A stretch of DNA of 64,000 nt from Burkholderiaceae bacterium (GCA_024235855.1 JACKLN010000014.1:48919-112918); one strand, 5' to 3'; counted from the first letter of the stretch, positions 8,809-18,120 are shown. Numbers and translations are program-made. The notes: generated from the letters alone by a model not told the origin.

Positions 8809-9962
8809 GAGTCCTGCAGCTTTCCAAGTTCTATCCCCCCGACCATGGTGGCATCGAGGCGGTTGCGCGCGACCTCAGCGCCGGCCTGGTGCGCGCCGGC
8901 GTGCAGGTGGAGGTGCTGTGCGCCAGCAAGCGCCGGCAGCGCGTCGACGAGGTCGACGCGCTGGGCGTGCGCGTGGTGCGCGCCGGCTCGTACGGCCTGT
9001 GGCTGTCCACCTCGATGGCGCCCGGCCTGGTGCGGGAGCTGATGCGCCGCCGTGCCGAGCCGGACATCGTGCACGTGCACATGCCCGACCCGCTGGCGGC
9101 GCTGGCGGTGTGGACGGCCCGGCCGCGTGGGCGCGTGGTGCTGCACTGGCACAGCGACGTGGTGCGCCAGCGGTTCGCGCGCCATGTCTACGCACCGTTG
9201 GAGCGCTGGCTGCTCGACCGTGCCGATGCCGTCATCGCCACCAGCCCGCCTTATGCCCAAAGCTCGCCGGCGCTGCGCCGGGTGGCGCACAAGGTGGCGG
9301 TGATCCCGATCGGCGCGCCGCCGCCGGTGTCGCCGTCGGCTCGCCGGCTCGAGCGCATCCGCCAGCGCCACGCCGGGCGGCGCATTGTCTTCGCGCTCGG
9401 GCGCATGACCTACTACAAGGGCTGGGACGTGCTGGTGGCCGCGGCCCGCCACCTGCCCGAGGACGTGGTGGTGGTGGTCGGTGGCGGTGGCCCTGAACTG
9501 CCGCAGTACCGCGCGCTGGCCGAGCGCGCCGGCCTGGCCGAGCGGGTGCGATTCGTGGGGCCGCTGTCGGCCGACAGCGTGGAGGCCTACTTCCGCCTGG
9601 CCGACGTGTTCTGCATGGCCTCGACGGTGCGCGCCGAGGCCTACGGCGTGGCGGTGCTGGAGGCCATGGCGCGCGGCCTGCCGGTGGTGGCCACCGACAT
9701 TCCGGGCTCGGGCCTGGGCTGGCTGCACCAGGACGGTGTCACGGGGCTGCGCGTGCCGCCGGGGGATGCCGATGCGCTCGCCCGGGCCATCGGCAGCTTG
9801 CTGGATGCGCCCGAGCTGCGCACCCGCTTCGGCCAGGCCGGGCGCGCACGCTGGGCCGCACACTTCACGGCTGAGACAATGGCGGACCAGACCCTGGCCC
9901 TGTACCGCCGGCTGCTTGCGCAGCCGGCGGGAACGGCCGCACTCTCCCCGAGCCCAGATTGA
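8805..9962 (+). CDS. GT4-family glycosyltransferase
   Basis: This is a 385-residue GT-B transferase. It opens with VLQLSKFYPPDHGGIEAVARDLSAG, the glycine-rich acceptor loop of WbdB/PimB-like GT4 enzymes. It has HVHMPDPLAALAV and LHWHSDVV in the first lobe, and FALGRMTYYKGWDVLVAAARHLP with VRAEAYGVAVLEAMARGLPVVA in the second, including the two donor-binding glutamates. The GTG start overlaps the previous stop, and its TGA overlaps the TTG start of the next gene, so the three transferases are probably translated together. The sugar specificity is not determinable. Confidence 0.9.
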   Translation: MRVLQLSKFYPPDHGGIEAVARDLSAGLVRAGVQVEVLCASKRRQRVDEVDALGVRVVRAGSYGLWLSTSMAPGLVRELMRRRAEPDIVHVHMPDPLAALAVWTARPRGRVVLHWHSDVVRQRFARHVYAPLERWLLDRADAVIATSPPYAQSSPALRRVAHKVAVIPIGAPPPVSPSARRLERIRQRHAGRRIVFALGRMTYYKGWDVLVAAARHLPEDVVVVVGGGGPELPQYRALAERAGLAERVRFVGPLSADSVEAYFRLADVFCMASTVRAEAYGVAVLEAMARGLPVVATDIPGSGLGWLHQDGVTGLRVPPGDADALARAIGSLLDAPELRTRFGQAGRARWAAHFTAETMADQTLALYRRLLAQPAGTAALSPSPD

Positions 9963-11440
9963 AGATCCTCCTCGAAATGCGCCCGGCCCTCGACGGGCAC
10001 GCCGGCATCCCCCAGGAGGCCCGCCTCCTGTTCCGCGGCCTGTCGACGCTGGAAGGCCTGGCCGTCGAAGGCCTGCTGCAGAGCAGCAACCGCGTCATCG
10101 CGCGCGGCCTGCCGCATCCGGACAGCGCCGCCTACCAGCGGCTGAGCCTGGACAAGCGCATCCACCGGCTGTCGCGCGTGGTGCTGTCGCTGCGCGCCAG
10201 CGAGAAGCAGCGCGTGGGCGAGTTCGTGGCCGACCACCTGCGGGTGGCGGCGGCGCCGTTCGGGCTGGCACTGCGCTCCATGCTGCGCTGGCCGGTGAAG
10301 ATGGGCGTGTTCGAGGGCGAGCGCTTCCAGGACTTCGTCTGGCGCGACCTGTTCGCGCGCACGCTGCCGGTGGAGGACCTGCCCACAGTGGCCGGCGCGC
10401 GCATGCGCGTGCTGCGCAAGCCCTGGAACCTCGCGCATGCGACGGCGTTGGCGACACGTCGGCTGGGCGGGCCACATTACCCGCGGCTGGACACGCGCCA
10501 CTTCGACGTCATGATTGCCGAGACGCCCTACCCGGGCCGGGTGTCGGCCGGCACCCAGATGGTGGTGCGCTATCACGACGCGATTCCGATCCTGATGCCG
10601 CACACGATCACCGACAAGTCGTTCCACCAAGCGTCGCACTACCACGCGCTGCGGCGCAACGTGAAGGACGGCGCCTGGTTCGCCTGCGTGTCCGACGCCA
10701 CGCGGCGCGACCTGCTGAGCATCTTCCCCGAGGTCGAGCCGCGCAGCCTGGTCATCCACAACATGGTCTCGCACCATTACCACGAGGAGTCGGCCGGGCC
10801 CGGGCGCTTGTTCGAGATCGTGCGCACGCGCCGGCACGAGAAGATCAAGGGTGCCGAGCCCGATGCCTTCCGCTGGATGAGCCCGGACCACCACTACCTG
10901 CTGATGGTCTCGACATTGGAGCCGCGGAAGAACCACACCACGCTGCTGGCGGCATGGGAGCAGCTGCGCCAGGACCGCTTCCCCGACCTGAAGCTGGTGG
11001 TCGTGGGCAGCCTGGGCTGGGACCACAAGGGCATCGTCAAGCGCTTCCGGCCCTGGCTGGACAACGGCGACGTGCAACTGCTCGAGGAGGTGCCGGCCTC
11101 CGAACTGCGCCTGCTGTACCACCACGCCGCGGCCACCGTCTGCCCCAGCCTGGGCGAAGGCTTCGACTTCTCCGGCGTCGAGGCGATGCGCTGCGGTGGC
11201 GCCGTGGTGGCCTCGGACATTCCGGTGCACCGGGAGATCTTCGGCGACGCGGCCGAGTACTTCCACACCTACGCACCGGCGGACCTGGCGCGGGCGGTGA
11301 CGTCCGTGATCGACCCCGAACAGGTGAACCGTCGGGCCGAGCTCATCGACCGCGGCCGCGATGTCTCGAGCGCCTACCTGCCGGAGCGCGTGCTGCCGCA
11401 GTGGCGATCGTTCCTGCAGGGGTTGCCGGCCCGGCGTTGA
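9959..11440 (+). CDS. GT4-family glycosyltransferase, long form
   Basis: The 493-residue product starts MKILLEMRPALDGHAGIPQE, has an unusually long first lobe, and then the standard second lobe: LLMVSTLEPRKNHTTLLAAWEQL, a VVVGSLGWDHKG strand and CPSLGEGFDFSGVEAMRCGGAVVAS. The segment VVRYHDAIPILMPHTITDK resembles the acceptor-side HD motif of mannosyl/rhamnosyltransferases. The extra N-terminal length (about 100 residues more than its neighbours) is not matched to a domain I recognise. The start is TTG 9959, overlapping the upstream stop. The gene ends 9 bp before the convergent lipoprotein gene, closing this operon. Confidence 0.87.
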   Translation: MKILLEMRPALDGHAGIPQEARLLFRGLSTLEGLAVEGLLQSSNRVIARGLPHPDSAAYQRLSLDKRIHRLSRVVLSLRASEKQRVGEFVADHLRVAAAPFGLALRSMLRWPVKMGVFEGERFQDFVWRDLFARTLPVEDLPTVAGARMRVLRKPWNLAHATALATRRLGGPHYPRLDTRHFDVMIAETPYPGRVSAGTQMVVRYHDAIPILMPHTITDKSFHQASHYHALRRNVKDGAWFACVSDATRRDLLSIFPEVEPRSLVIHNMVSHHYHEESAGPGRLFEIVRTRRHEKIKGAEPDAFRWMSPDHHYLLMVSTLEPRKNHTTLLAAWEQLRQDRFPDLKLVVVGSLGWDHKGIVKRFRPWLDNGDVQLLEEVPASELRLLYHHAAATVCPSLGEGFDFSGVEAMRCGGAVVASDIPVHREIFGDAAEYFHTYAPADLARAVTSVIDPEQVNRRAELIDRGRDVSSAYLPERVLPQWRSFLQGLPARR

Positions 11441-11449
11441 GCCTGGCGC

Positions 11450-12175
11450 TCAGCGCTGCACTCGCACGCAGCGGCCCGCGGCCAGCACCGCATTGACACG
11501 CGCGGCCACGCGGGCGTGGCCGTCGGCATTCAGATGGTCGCCGTCGGTGCTGCGCAGTTCGGGCGCCAGGGCGCCGTCGGGCCCGGCCAGGGCGTCGAAC
11601 AGCGGCACGTGGCAGCCGCCGAAGGCGGCAACCGCCAGGCGGTCGGTCTCCGCCAGGATCTCCCGCTGGCCGGCATCGAAGGCGCCACGGGGCTGGGTGC
11701 CGAGCATCAGCGTCGGCACGCCGGCTTCGCCGGCGATGCCGGCGATCTGCTGCCAATGCGCCACGGCCTGTGCCGCGGGCACCCGCGCCGCGGCATCGTT
11801 GCTCGGCAGCGAGAGCACCAGCATCACCGGCGCACGGGCCATCGCGGCCTCGATGTTGACGGCCGCCACGGGGCCTGGAGCGCCCGGCGGCACCGGGGTG
11901 CCCAGGGGCAGCACCTGTGTCGTGCGCAGTCCGACGCGGGCCAGGGCCTCGACGACGACGCCCGACGGGCGCCAGTGCGCCGCGAGCAGGCCGACCCAGC
12001 CCTGGCCCGGCGGTGCACCGACCCCGGCGGCCGAGGACGAGCCGATGACGACCCAGGTGCCGGGCGCGGCCAGGGGCTCGCGGCGCGGATCGGTGTCCGC
12101 CGTGCCGCCACCGCCACAACCGGCAAAGGTCACGGACACCAGGAGAGCGAGGACCCAGAGGCGCAGCGTCGGCAT
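11450..12175 (-). CDS. SGNH/GDSL-type hydrolase lipoprotein
   Basis: The 241-residue protein has a lipoprotein signal: basic start, hydrophobic core and lipobox TFAGC with Cys20, followed by a glycine run. After it come the SGNH blocks: GSSSAAGVGA (block I, residues 45-54, with serine in the nucleophile position but not the usual G-D-S), LSLPSND (block III Asn) and DGDHLNADGH (block V Asp and His). A secreted, membrane-attached esterase or deacetylase acting on an envelope glycan is the likely role (inference from context). It is convergent with the glycosyltransferase operon and diverges from the methyltransferase at 12248. Confidence 0.8.
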   Translation of the reverse strand: MPTLRLWVLALLVSVTFAGCGGGGTADTDPRREPLAAPGTWVVIGSSSAAGVGAPPGQGWVGLLAAHWRPSGVVVEALARVGLRTTQVLPLGTPVPPGAPGPVAAVNIEAAMARAPVMLVLSLPSNDAAARVPAAQAVAHWQQIAGIAGEAGVPTLMLGTQPRGAFDAGQREILAETDRLAVAAFGGCHVPLFDALAGPDGALAPELRSTDGDHLNADGHARVAARVNAVLAAGRCVRVQR

Positions 12176-12247
12176 GGGGGCGGAGTATCGCCTGCACTAC
12201 GATCAGGTTTCCGCCCATTCCGAACGTCGACGCTGGCGTCGCCCGCC

Positions 12248-13552
12248 TTGCCTTTTCGCACCTTGTTCCGCCGCCTGGGCTGGCCCGCCAGGCGCGCCCC
12301 GCAGTCTCACCTCGTGGCGCCCGATGCGCCCGGCTTCATCGACGTCCAGGACCTGATCCAGCGCCTGGACGACGCCACGCTGATGCGCAGTGCCGATGCC
12401 TACTTCGCGCGCATCACGCCAGCCAGCGAGCAGTGCCGCAAGCCCTGGGGCAACCCGGCCGATGCGGTGCACCAGACCCGCCACCTGGGGCTGGTGCTGG
12501 AGGCGGCCGACCTGTTCCGAGGCTGCGACGTGCTGGACTTCGGCTGTGCCACCGGCTGGCTGACGATGGGCCTGGCGCAGATGGGCTGCAACGCTGTGGG
12601 CGTGGACATCGCGCCCAATGCGCTCAAGCTGGCCGAGCAGCTCAAGGCTGCAAGGCCGGTGGCACAGGGCGGCGGGAGCCTCGACTTCCGCGCCTACGAC
12701 GGCCACCGCCTGCCGCTGGCCGACGGCAGTCTGGACCGCATCGTCTGCTTCGACGCCTTCCACCACGTGCGCGATCAGGCGGCCACGATCCGCGAGTTCG
12801 CGCGCGTGCTTCGCCCCGGCGGGCGCGCGGCCTTCATCGAGCCCGGCCCGGATCATTCGAAGACGCCGCAGTCGCAGGCCGAGATGGCACGCTTTGCGGT
12901 GATTGAGAACGACGTCGACATGGCGCAGATCGCAAGGCACGCGGTGGACACCGGCTTCGAGCCGCCCCGCATGCTGGTGCAGTTCCAGCAGCCGTTCACG
13001 GTGGACGTGAACGACTTCATCGGCTGGGCCGACCGCGGGCTGCCGCTCGCCTGGTCGGCCCGTGCCGTGCAGACGCTGGAGCGGCAGCTGACCCAGGGCC
13101 AGTGCTTCTTCATCGTGCGCCAGGGGCAGGACAGCAGCGGCCCCGACAGCCGGCGGCCCGAGGGACTTTCCGCCGAGATCGTGGTGCACCGGGCTGCGCG
13201 GGTGGCGGCCGCCCGGGGCCGTGGCATCGAACTGGACGTGGAGGTGCGCAACACCGGCACCGCGCGCTGGTGCACGGCCGCCGGCGGCGGCCAGGTGAAC
13301 CTGGGCGTGCACGTGCTGGACGCGAACGGACGGGTCGTGGACGACAACTTCGCCCGCCTTCGCATCCCGGCATCCGCCGGTGCCGGCGTGGCGCCGGGCG
13401 AGGCTGTGCGCATCCGGGGCACGATCGCGGTGCCAAGCCTGGCGGACTTCACGCTGCGGCTGGACATGGTGGCCGAACTGGTGGCGTGGTTCGGCCGCCG
13501 CGAGGGCTCGAAGACGGCGACGCTGCGCGGCAGCGACATCACCGACGCGTAG
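12248..13552 (+). CDS. Class I methyltransferase fused to a C-terminal beta-rich (Ig-like) domain
   Basis: The frame is open from far upstream, but recognisable protein starts near 12248. TTG 12248 gives 434 residues and GTG 12314 is an alternative; no ATG fits. Residues of about 95-290 form a SAM methyltransferase: VLDFGCATGWLTMGLAQMG (motif I), GVDIAPNALKLAE, LPLADGSLDRIVCFDAFHHV and LRPGGRAAFIEPG. The last 130 residues begin EIVVHRAARVAAARG and contain ELDVEVRNTGTARWC and VNLGVHVLDANGRVVDDNF. This reads as a beta-sandwich like those after polysaccharide-modifying or export enzymes (for example Wzt tails). The tail may bind the glycan being methylated (inference). Confidence 0.75.
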   Translation: MPFRTLFRRLGWPARRAPQSHLVAPDAPGFIDVQDLIQRLDDATLMRSADAYFARITPASEQCRKPWGNPADAVHQTRHLGLVLEAADLFRGCDVLDFGCATGWLTMGLAQMGCNAVGVDIAPNALKLAEQLKAARPVAQGGGSLDFRAYDGHRLPLADGSLDRIVCFDAFHHVRDQAATIREFARVLRPGGRAAFIEPGPDHSKTPQSQAEMARFAVIENDVDMAQIARHAVDTGFEPPRMLVQFQQPFTVDVNDFIGWADRGLPLAWSARAVQTLERQLTQGQCFFIVRQGQDSSGPDSRRPEGLSAEIVVHRAARVAAARGRGIELDVEVRNTGTARWCTAAGGGQVNLGVHVLDANGRVVDDNFARLRIPASAGAGVAPGEAVRIRGTIAVPSLADFTLRLDMVAELVAWFGRREGSKTATLRGSDITDA

Positions 13553-13574
13553 CGCACACGGTCGTCGCAGGCGG

Positions 13575-14648
13575 CTAACGTCGCCCGCCGACGAGCCGCG
13601 CCATGCGCCGCAGCAGCGCCGCCAGGCGTTCGCGGCGGCCGGGCGGCGGTGCGGTGATCGGCTGCGGTGGTGGCGGTGGTGGCGCCGGCTGGCCGCGGCG
13701 CGCACGATCCAGCAACGATTGGGTCAGAGGATCCTGCGGCGACAACGCCAGCGCCTGCGCCAGCACCGCTTCCGCATCGGTCCAGCGTCGCTGGGCCAGG
13801 CGCACCGTGCCCTGCACGCGCAGCGCCAGCATGCTGGCCGGCTTCAGTGCCAGCGAGCGGGCCACCAGGGCATCGGCGCAGGCGATGTGCTGCTTCTGCA
13901 CCGCGTGCTGTGCCATCACCTGGAAGTAGGCGGCCGAGCGCTGGCGCGCGCCGCGCCGGTCCAGGGTGGGCCACGTCGCGCGTGGGCTGCCCGAGAGCAC
14001 CGCGCGCACGAACGGCGCGATGAAACCCATCTCCGACAGCACCTGGTTGGAAGGGTGGCCGGAGAAGGGTACGCGGCGCACGTCGGCGTCGGGGAACTGC
14101 GGCAGCACTTCGCCGTCCAGGTAACGCCGGTCGATGCCGTCGCGCGGGTCGTACAGGATGATGGCATTGCACCGCGGCGTCACGTCGGGCCGCATCGGTT
14201 CGTGCCGGAACGGCACCTTCTTCTGCCAGACCTTGGCCCCGTAGACCGGGTGCGAGGAGTTGCGCGGTGAACTGGCGATGACGGTCCACGGCTCGTCGCG
14301 GCCGAAGTACAGCGCCGCATAGGCGCCCAGGCTGGAGCCGTAGCTGAACACCCGCGCATACCGCGCCGCCACCGGCGCCACCGCGGCGTCGAAGGCCTCA
14401 CGGCTGAGCGGCTGGTAGAAGTTCTCGCTCTTCTTGCGCACGGCGATCACGTCCAGCGACTGCTTGCGCAGGAACTCGTGGCCGAACGGCGGGCGGTCCC
14501 AGAAGTAGGCGATGGGGTCGAAGGTGACCACCAGCGTGCCACCGGCGCCGCCGCGCTCGAAGTGCTCGATGCGGATCTCGTCGTCGTCCAGCAGCACGGT
14601 GCTGGTCACGGCACCGGCACGCACGTGATCGGTCACCGGTCCGGTCAT
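13575..14648 (-). CDS. Alpha/beta-hydrolase-like protein with C-terminal TPR-like region
   Basis: The ATG at 14648 overlaps the stop of the upstream glycosyltransferase (ATGA) and gives 357 residues. The first 230 look like an alpha/beta hydrolase: a strand LVVTFDP, the elbow FSYGSSLGAYAALYFG with GxSxG serine Ser106, then IILYDPRDGIDRRYLD as the acid strand and RVPFSGHPSNQ as a possible catalytic-histidine segment. Residues of about 255-325 form two TPR-like repeats (ADALVARSLALKPASMLALR, then DAEAVLAQALALSPQDP), followed by a proline run and a basic tail. There is no signal peptide, so it is probably cytoplasmic. I do not recognise a specific function; glycan ester hydrolysis or acyl transfer is possible. 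Confidence 0.7.
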   Translation of the reverse strand: MTGPVTDHVRAGAVTSTVLLDDDEIRIEHFERGGAGGTLVVTFDPIAYFWDRPPFGHEFLRKQSLDVIAVRKKSENFYQPLSREAFDAAVAPVAARYARVFSYGSSLGAYAALYFGRDEPWTVIASSPRNSSHPVYGAKVWQKKVPFRHEPMRPDVTPRCNAIILYDPRDGIDRRYLDGEVLPQFPDADVRRVPFSGHPSNQVLSEMGFIAPFVRAVLSGSPRATWPTLDRRGARQRSAAYFQVMAQHAVQKQHIACADALVARSLALKPASMLALRVQGTVRLAQRRWTDAEAVLAQALALSPQDPLTQSLLDRARRGQPAPPPPPPQPITAPPPGRRERLAALLRRMARLVGGRR

Positions 14649-15901
14649 GCCAGCTCGACGGCGTCCAGCTGGAATGCCAGCGCGCGCCGGTCCTGCGATC
14701 CGGGCTGGCTGTCGGCAGGCACGAAGTGACGGTCGGCCACCAGCCGGAAGGACAGGATCTCGCCCGGCGTCTGCGGCAATGCGATCGTCAGCTGGAAGGG
14801 CCCGGGGCGCGAGCAGCCGCCCTGCCACGCCGGTTCCAGCCCCTCGCTGTGCAGGCGCAGCGTGCCGCCGCCGGGCAGGGCGTGGCGGCACCACAGGCGC
14901 AGCGCACGGTAGGGCTGCGGGCTGCGCTGGCGCAGCCGCAGGGCCAGCACCGGCGGCGCCCAGCCGTCGGGCAGCACGTCGGCGGCAAAGTCGCTGCGCA
15001 GCAGCTGCCAGGCACGGTGGGCCTTCATCTGCCGCTTCAGCGTGTCGGCCATGCCGGGCGCCAGCCAGGCGGCGGCGCGGTCGGCCAGCGCCAGCAGGTG
15101 GCTGCGCACCGCGTCGGCGTCGGCGTCGAACGGGCAGGCGGCCAGCGCCTCGCCCACGTGGGTGACCAGCCAGTGCGGCGGCGCCGCGCCCAGGTGGCGG
15201 TGCACCACCTCCATGCCTTCCAGCGCCACCTGTTCGCGCATGCGCAGCGTGATGCCCTCGGCGTGCAGGCGCGACAGGGCCTGCACGGCCTGCACGAACC
15301 CGATCTGCCCTGCGTGGGCCTTGAACAGGCGCATCCAGAACTCGTAGTCGAAGGCGGTGCGCAGTTGGGTGTCCAGGCCGCCGGTGTCCAGGAACGTGCT
15401 GCGGCGGAAGAACGCGGTGGGCTGGCAGATGTGGCAACCGTCGCGCCAGGCGGCCAGTGGTGTATCCGGCGTGCGTGTCGGGTAGCGGCCGAGCGAGGCG
15501 CCGTGCAGGTCCACGTGCTCGCCCTCGCCGTAGACCATCACCCAGTCGGGGTGCGCCTGCAGCGCCGCCACGGCGCGCGCTGCGGCACCGGGCGTGTAGA
15601 GGTCGTCGGAGTTCAGCCAGCCGATCAACGGCGCCCGCGCCATGCGCACGGCCTTGTTGACGGCGTCGGCCGGGCCGGCGTCGGGTTCGGAGACCCAGCG
15701 GATGCGGCCGGGGTGGCGGGCCGCCAGATCGGCCAGCAGCGCGGGGGTGCTGTCGGTGGAGGCGCCGTCGGTGATGACGAGTTCCAGGTCGGCCGCCGCA
15801 CCTTCGGCCTGCTGCATCACGCTGTCCACGGCCGACGGCAGGAAGGCCGCCTGGTTGCGGGTGGGCATGACGATGCTGAGAGTGGGGTTGCTCTCGGTCA
15901 T
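14645..15901 (-). CDS. Glycosyltransferase family 2
   Basis: Starting at ATG 15901 gives 418 residues beginning MTESNPTLSIVMPTRNQAAF; an upstream start at 15925 would run into the fcl gene. The GT-A domain has LELVITDGASTDSTPALL, VSEPDAGPADAVNKAVRMA and the metal-binding WLNSDDLY. A CHICQPTAFFRRSTF acceptor-side motif and FDYEFWMRLF follow. The last 200 residues contain helices and a C-terminal beta-rich stretch ending FQLDAVELA of unknown role. Lying directly after gmd and fcl, it may be a fucosyltransferase, although GT2 membership does not prove that. Confidence 0.85.
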   Translation of the reverse strand: MTESNPTLSIVMPTRNQAAFLPSAVDSVMQQAEGAAADLELVITDGASTDSTPALLADLAARHPGRIRWVSEPDAGPADAVNKAVRMARAPLIGWLNSDDLYTPGAAARAVAALQAHPDWVMVYGEGEHVDLHGASLGRYPTRTPDTPLAAWRDGCHICQPTAFFRRSTFLDTGGLDTQLRTAFDYEFWMRLFKAHAGQIGFVQAVQALSRLHAEGITLRMREQVALEGMEVVHRHLGAAPPHWLVTHVGEALAACPFDADADAVRSHLLALADRAAAWLAPGMADTLKRQMKAHRAWQLLRSDFAADVLPDGWAPPVLALRLRQRSPQPYRALRLWCRHALPGGGTLRLHSEGLEPAWQGGCSRPGPFQLTIALPQTPGEILSFRLVADRHFVPADSQPGSQDRRALAFQLDAVELA

Positions 15902-15905
15902 GCCA

Positions 15906-16877
15906 TCAGAGCCTGGCCGCCGCACCGTGCTCCAGGAACCACCGGTACGCGTCGCGCAGCCCGTCCTCCAGCCCGATCGACGCCCTCCAACCCAGCGCGG
16001 CCAGCCGCGACACGTCCATCAGCTTGCGCGGCGTGCCGTCGGGCTTGCTGGTGTCCCAGGTCAGGCGGCCGTTGAAGCCGGTGACGCGCGCGATGTTCTC
16101 GGCCAGTTCGCGGATCGTGCAGTCCACCCCGGTGCCCACGTTGATGTGGCTGAGCATGGGGTGCGTGTGCGCACGGTAGGTGTCGTCGTCGAGCTGCATC
16201 ACGAACACGCTGGCCGCGGCCATGTCGTCCACGTGCAGGAACTCGCGCATCGGCGTGCCGCTGCCCCAGATCACCACTTCGTCGGCCCCCTGCTGCACCG
16301 CCTCATGGAAGCGCCGCAGCAGCGCCGGGATCACGTGCGAGTTCTCGGGGTGGTAGTTGTCGCCCGGGCCGTACAGGTTGGTGGGCATCACGCTGCGGTA
16401 GTCGCGCCCGTACTGCCGGTTGTAGCTTTCGCACAGCTTGATGCCGGCGATCTTGGCGATGGCGTAGGGCTCGTTGGTAGCTTCCAACGTGCCCGTCAGC
16501 AGCGCATCCTCGCGCATCGGCTGGGCGGCCATGCGCGGGTAGATGCAGCTCGAACCCAGGAAAAGCAGGTGCTGCACGCCAGCGGTGTGCGCCGCGTGCA
16601 CCACGTTGCACTCCATCATCAGGTTCTCGTAGATGAACTCCGCCGGGTAGGTGTTGTTCGCGTGGATGCCGCCCACCTTGGCCGCAGCCAGCACCACGTG
16701 GCCGATGCGGTGGTCGCCGAAGAAGCTGCGCACCTGGGCCTGGTCGGTCAGGTCCAGCTCCGCATGCGTGGCGGTGACGATCTGCTCGCAGCCCAGCGCG
16801 CGCAGCCGCCGCACGATGGCCGAGCCGACCATGCCGCGGTGCCCGGCCACGTAGACCGGCCCTTCGATGCGGCTCAT
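15906..16877 (-). CDS. fcl: GDP-L-fucose synthase (GDP-4-keto-6-deoxymannose epimerase/reductase)
   Basis: The 323-residue protein starts at ATG 16877, overlapping the gmd stop by ATGA. VYVAGHRGMVGSAIVRRL is the NADP-binding loop with the GxxGxxG pattern of this family. FLGSSCIYP supplies the catalytic serine and YAIAKIAGIKLCESYNRQYG the YxxxK pair. LPTNLYGPGDNYHP-like residues (MPTNLYGPGDNYHP) and WGSGTPMREFLHVDDMA are also diagnostic. It epimerises and reduces the Gmd product to GDP-L-fucose in the cytosol. Length and motifs are normal. Confidence 0.95.
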   Translation of the reverse strand: MSRIEGPVYVAGHRGMVGSAIVRRLRALGCEQIVTATHAELDLTDQAQVRSFFGDHRIGHVVLAAAKVGGIHANNTYPAEFIYENLMMECNVVHAAHTAGVQHLLFLGSSCIYPRMAAQPMREDALLTGTLEATNEPYAIAKIAGIKLCESYNRQYGRDYRSVMPTNLYGPGDNYHPENSHVIPALLRRFHEAVQQGADEVVIWGSGTPMREFLHVDDMAAASVFVMQLDDDTYRAHTHPMLSHINVGTGVDCTIRELAENIARVTGFNGRLTWDTSKPDGTPRKLMDVSRLAALGWRASIGLEDGLRDAYRWFLEHGAAARL

Positions 16878-18004
16878 GGCCCGGCCTCGCGGGAAACCGC
16901 CACGTCGTGGCCATGGGCCCGCAGCAGCGCCGTGCGCTGTGCGGCCTTCAGGTCCTCGGCCACCATCTCGGCGCACATCTGCTGCACGGTGATCTCCGGC
17001 GTCCAGCCGAGCTTGTCCTTGGCGCGCGACGGGTCGCCCAGCAGCGTCTCCACCTCGGCGGGGCGGAAGTAGCGCGGGTCCACGGTGACGACCACGTCGC
17101 CGGGCTTCAGCGCCGGGGCCTTGTCGCCGCTGACCGACACGACGACGCCGCGCTCGTCCACGCCGCGTCCCTCGAAGCGCAGCACGACGCCGAGTTCAGC
17201 CGCCGACCACTCGATGAACTGGCGCACCGAGTACTGCACGCCGGTGGCGATGACGAAGTCCTCGGGCTGGTCCTGCTGCAGCATCATCCACTGCATGCGC
17301 ACGTAGTCCTTGGCGTGGCCCCAGTCGCGAAGCGCGTCCAGGTTGCCCATGTACAGGCACTTCTCCAGGCCCTGCGCGATGTTGGCCAGGCCGCGCGTGA
17401 TCTTGCGGGTGACGAAGGTCTCGCCGCGGCGCGGACTTTCGTGGTTGAACAGGATGCCGTTGCAGGCGTACATGCCATACGCCTCGCGGTAGTTCACCGT
17501 GATCCAGTAGGCGTAGAGCTTGGCCACTGCGTAGGGGCTGCGCGGATAGAACGGTGTGCTCTCCTTTTGTGGGGTCTCCTGTGCGAGGCCATAGAGCTCG
17601 CTGGTGCTGGCCTGGTAGAAGCGGGTCTTGTCCGTCAGCTTCAGGAAGCGGATGGCTTCCAGCAGGCGCAGCGTGCCGAGGGCATCGACGTCGGCGGTGT
17701 ATTCCGGCGCCTCGAAGCTCACGGCCACGTGGCTTTGCGCACCGAGGTTGTAGACCTCGTCGGGCTGCACCTGCTGCAGGATGCGCGTGAGGTTGGAGCT
17801 GTCGGTCAGGTCGCCGTAGTGCAGCACGAAGCGCTGGCGCTCGACGTGGGGGTCTTCGTAGATGTGGTCCACGCGCTGCGTGTTGAACAGCGACGCGCGG
17901 CGCTTGATGCCGTGTACCTCGTAGCCCTTGTCGAGCAGGAGCTCGGCGAGGTAGCTGCCGTCCTGGCCGGTGATGCCGGTGATGAGGGCTCTCTTCTGAG
18001 GCAT
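16874..18004 (-). CDS. gmd: GDP-mannose 4,6-dehydratase
   Basis: The 376-residue product has all Gmd landmarks: ALITGITGQDGSYLAELLLDKGY, GIKRRASLFNTQRVDHIY, LHYGDLTDSSNL, STSELYGLAQETPQKE with the catalytic Ser/Glu, and YAVAKLYAYWITVNYREAYG with YxxxK. ILFNHESPRRGETFVTRKI is the substrate and tetramer-contact region. It makes GDP-4-keto-6-deoxy-D-mannose, used by the adjacent fcl product. It is the first gene of a four-gene minus-strand operon (gmd, fcl, GT2, hydrolase-like protein). The ATG at 18004 fits the family start exactly. Confidence 0.96.
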   Translation of the reverse strand: MPQKRALITGITGQDGSYLAELLLDKGYEVHGIKRRASLFNTQRVDHIYEDPHVERQRFVLHYGDLTDSSNLTRILQQVQPDEVYNLGAQSHVAVSFEAPEYTADVDALGTLRLLEAIRFLKLTDKTRFYQASTSELYGLAQETPQKESTPFYPRSPYAVAKLYAYWITVNYREAYGMYACNGILFNHESPRRGETFVTRKITRGLANIAQGLEKCLYMGNLDALRDWGHAKDYVRMQWMMLQQDQPEDFVIATGVQYSVRQFIEWSAAELGVVLRFEGRGVDERGVVVSVSGDKAPALKPGDVVVTVDPRYFRPAEVETLLGDPSRAKDKLGWTPEITVQQMCAEMVAEDLKAAQRTALLRAHGHDVAVSREAGP

Positions 18005-18120
18005 GGTGTGGGGTCGCGAGGGTGACGGTGAGCCGCCGGAGGACCGAGCGCCGGGCCCTCGGGCTGTCAGTACGCATGCGCTACGAAGGCGCGCCGCGGA
18101 CGGTACCGCACAGCCTGCAA

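Noticed and set aside
11516..12247. N-terminal extension of the methyltransferase frame
   Set aside because: It is antisense to the SGNH lipoprotein, whose signal peptide and motifs are clear, and shows no fold.
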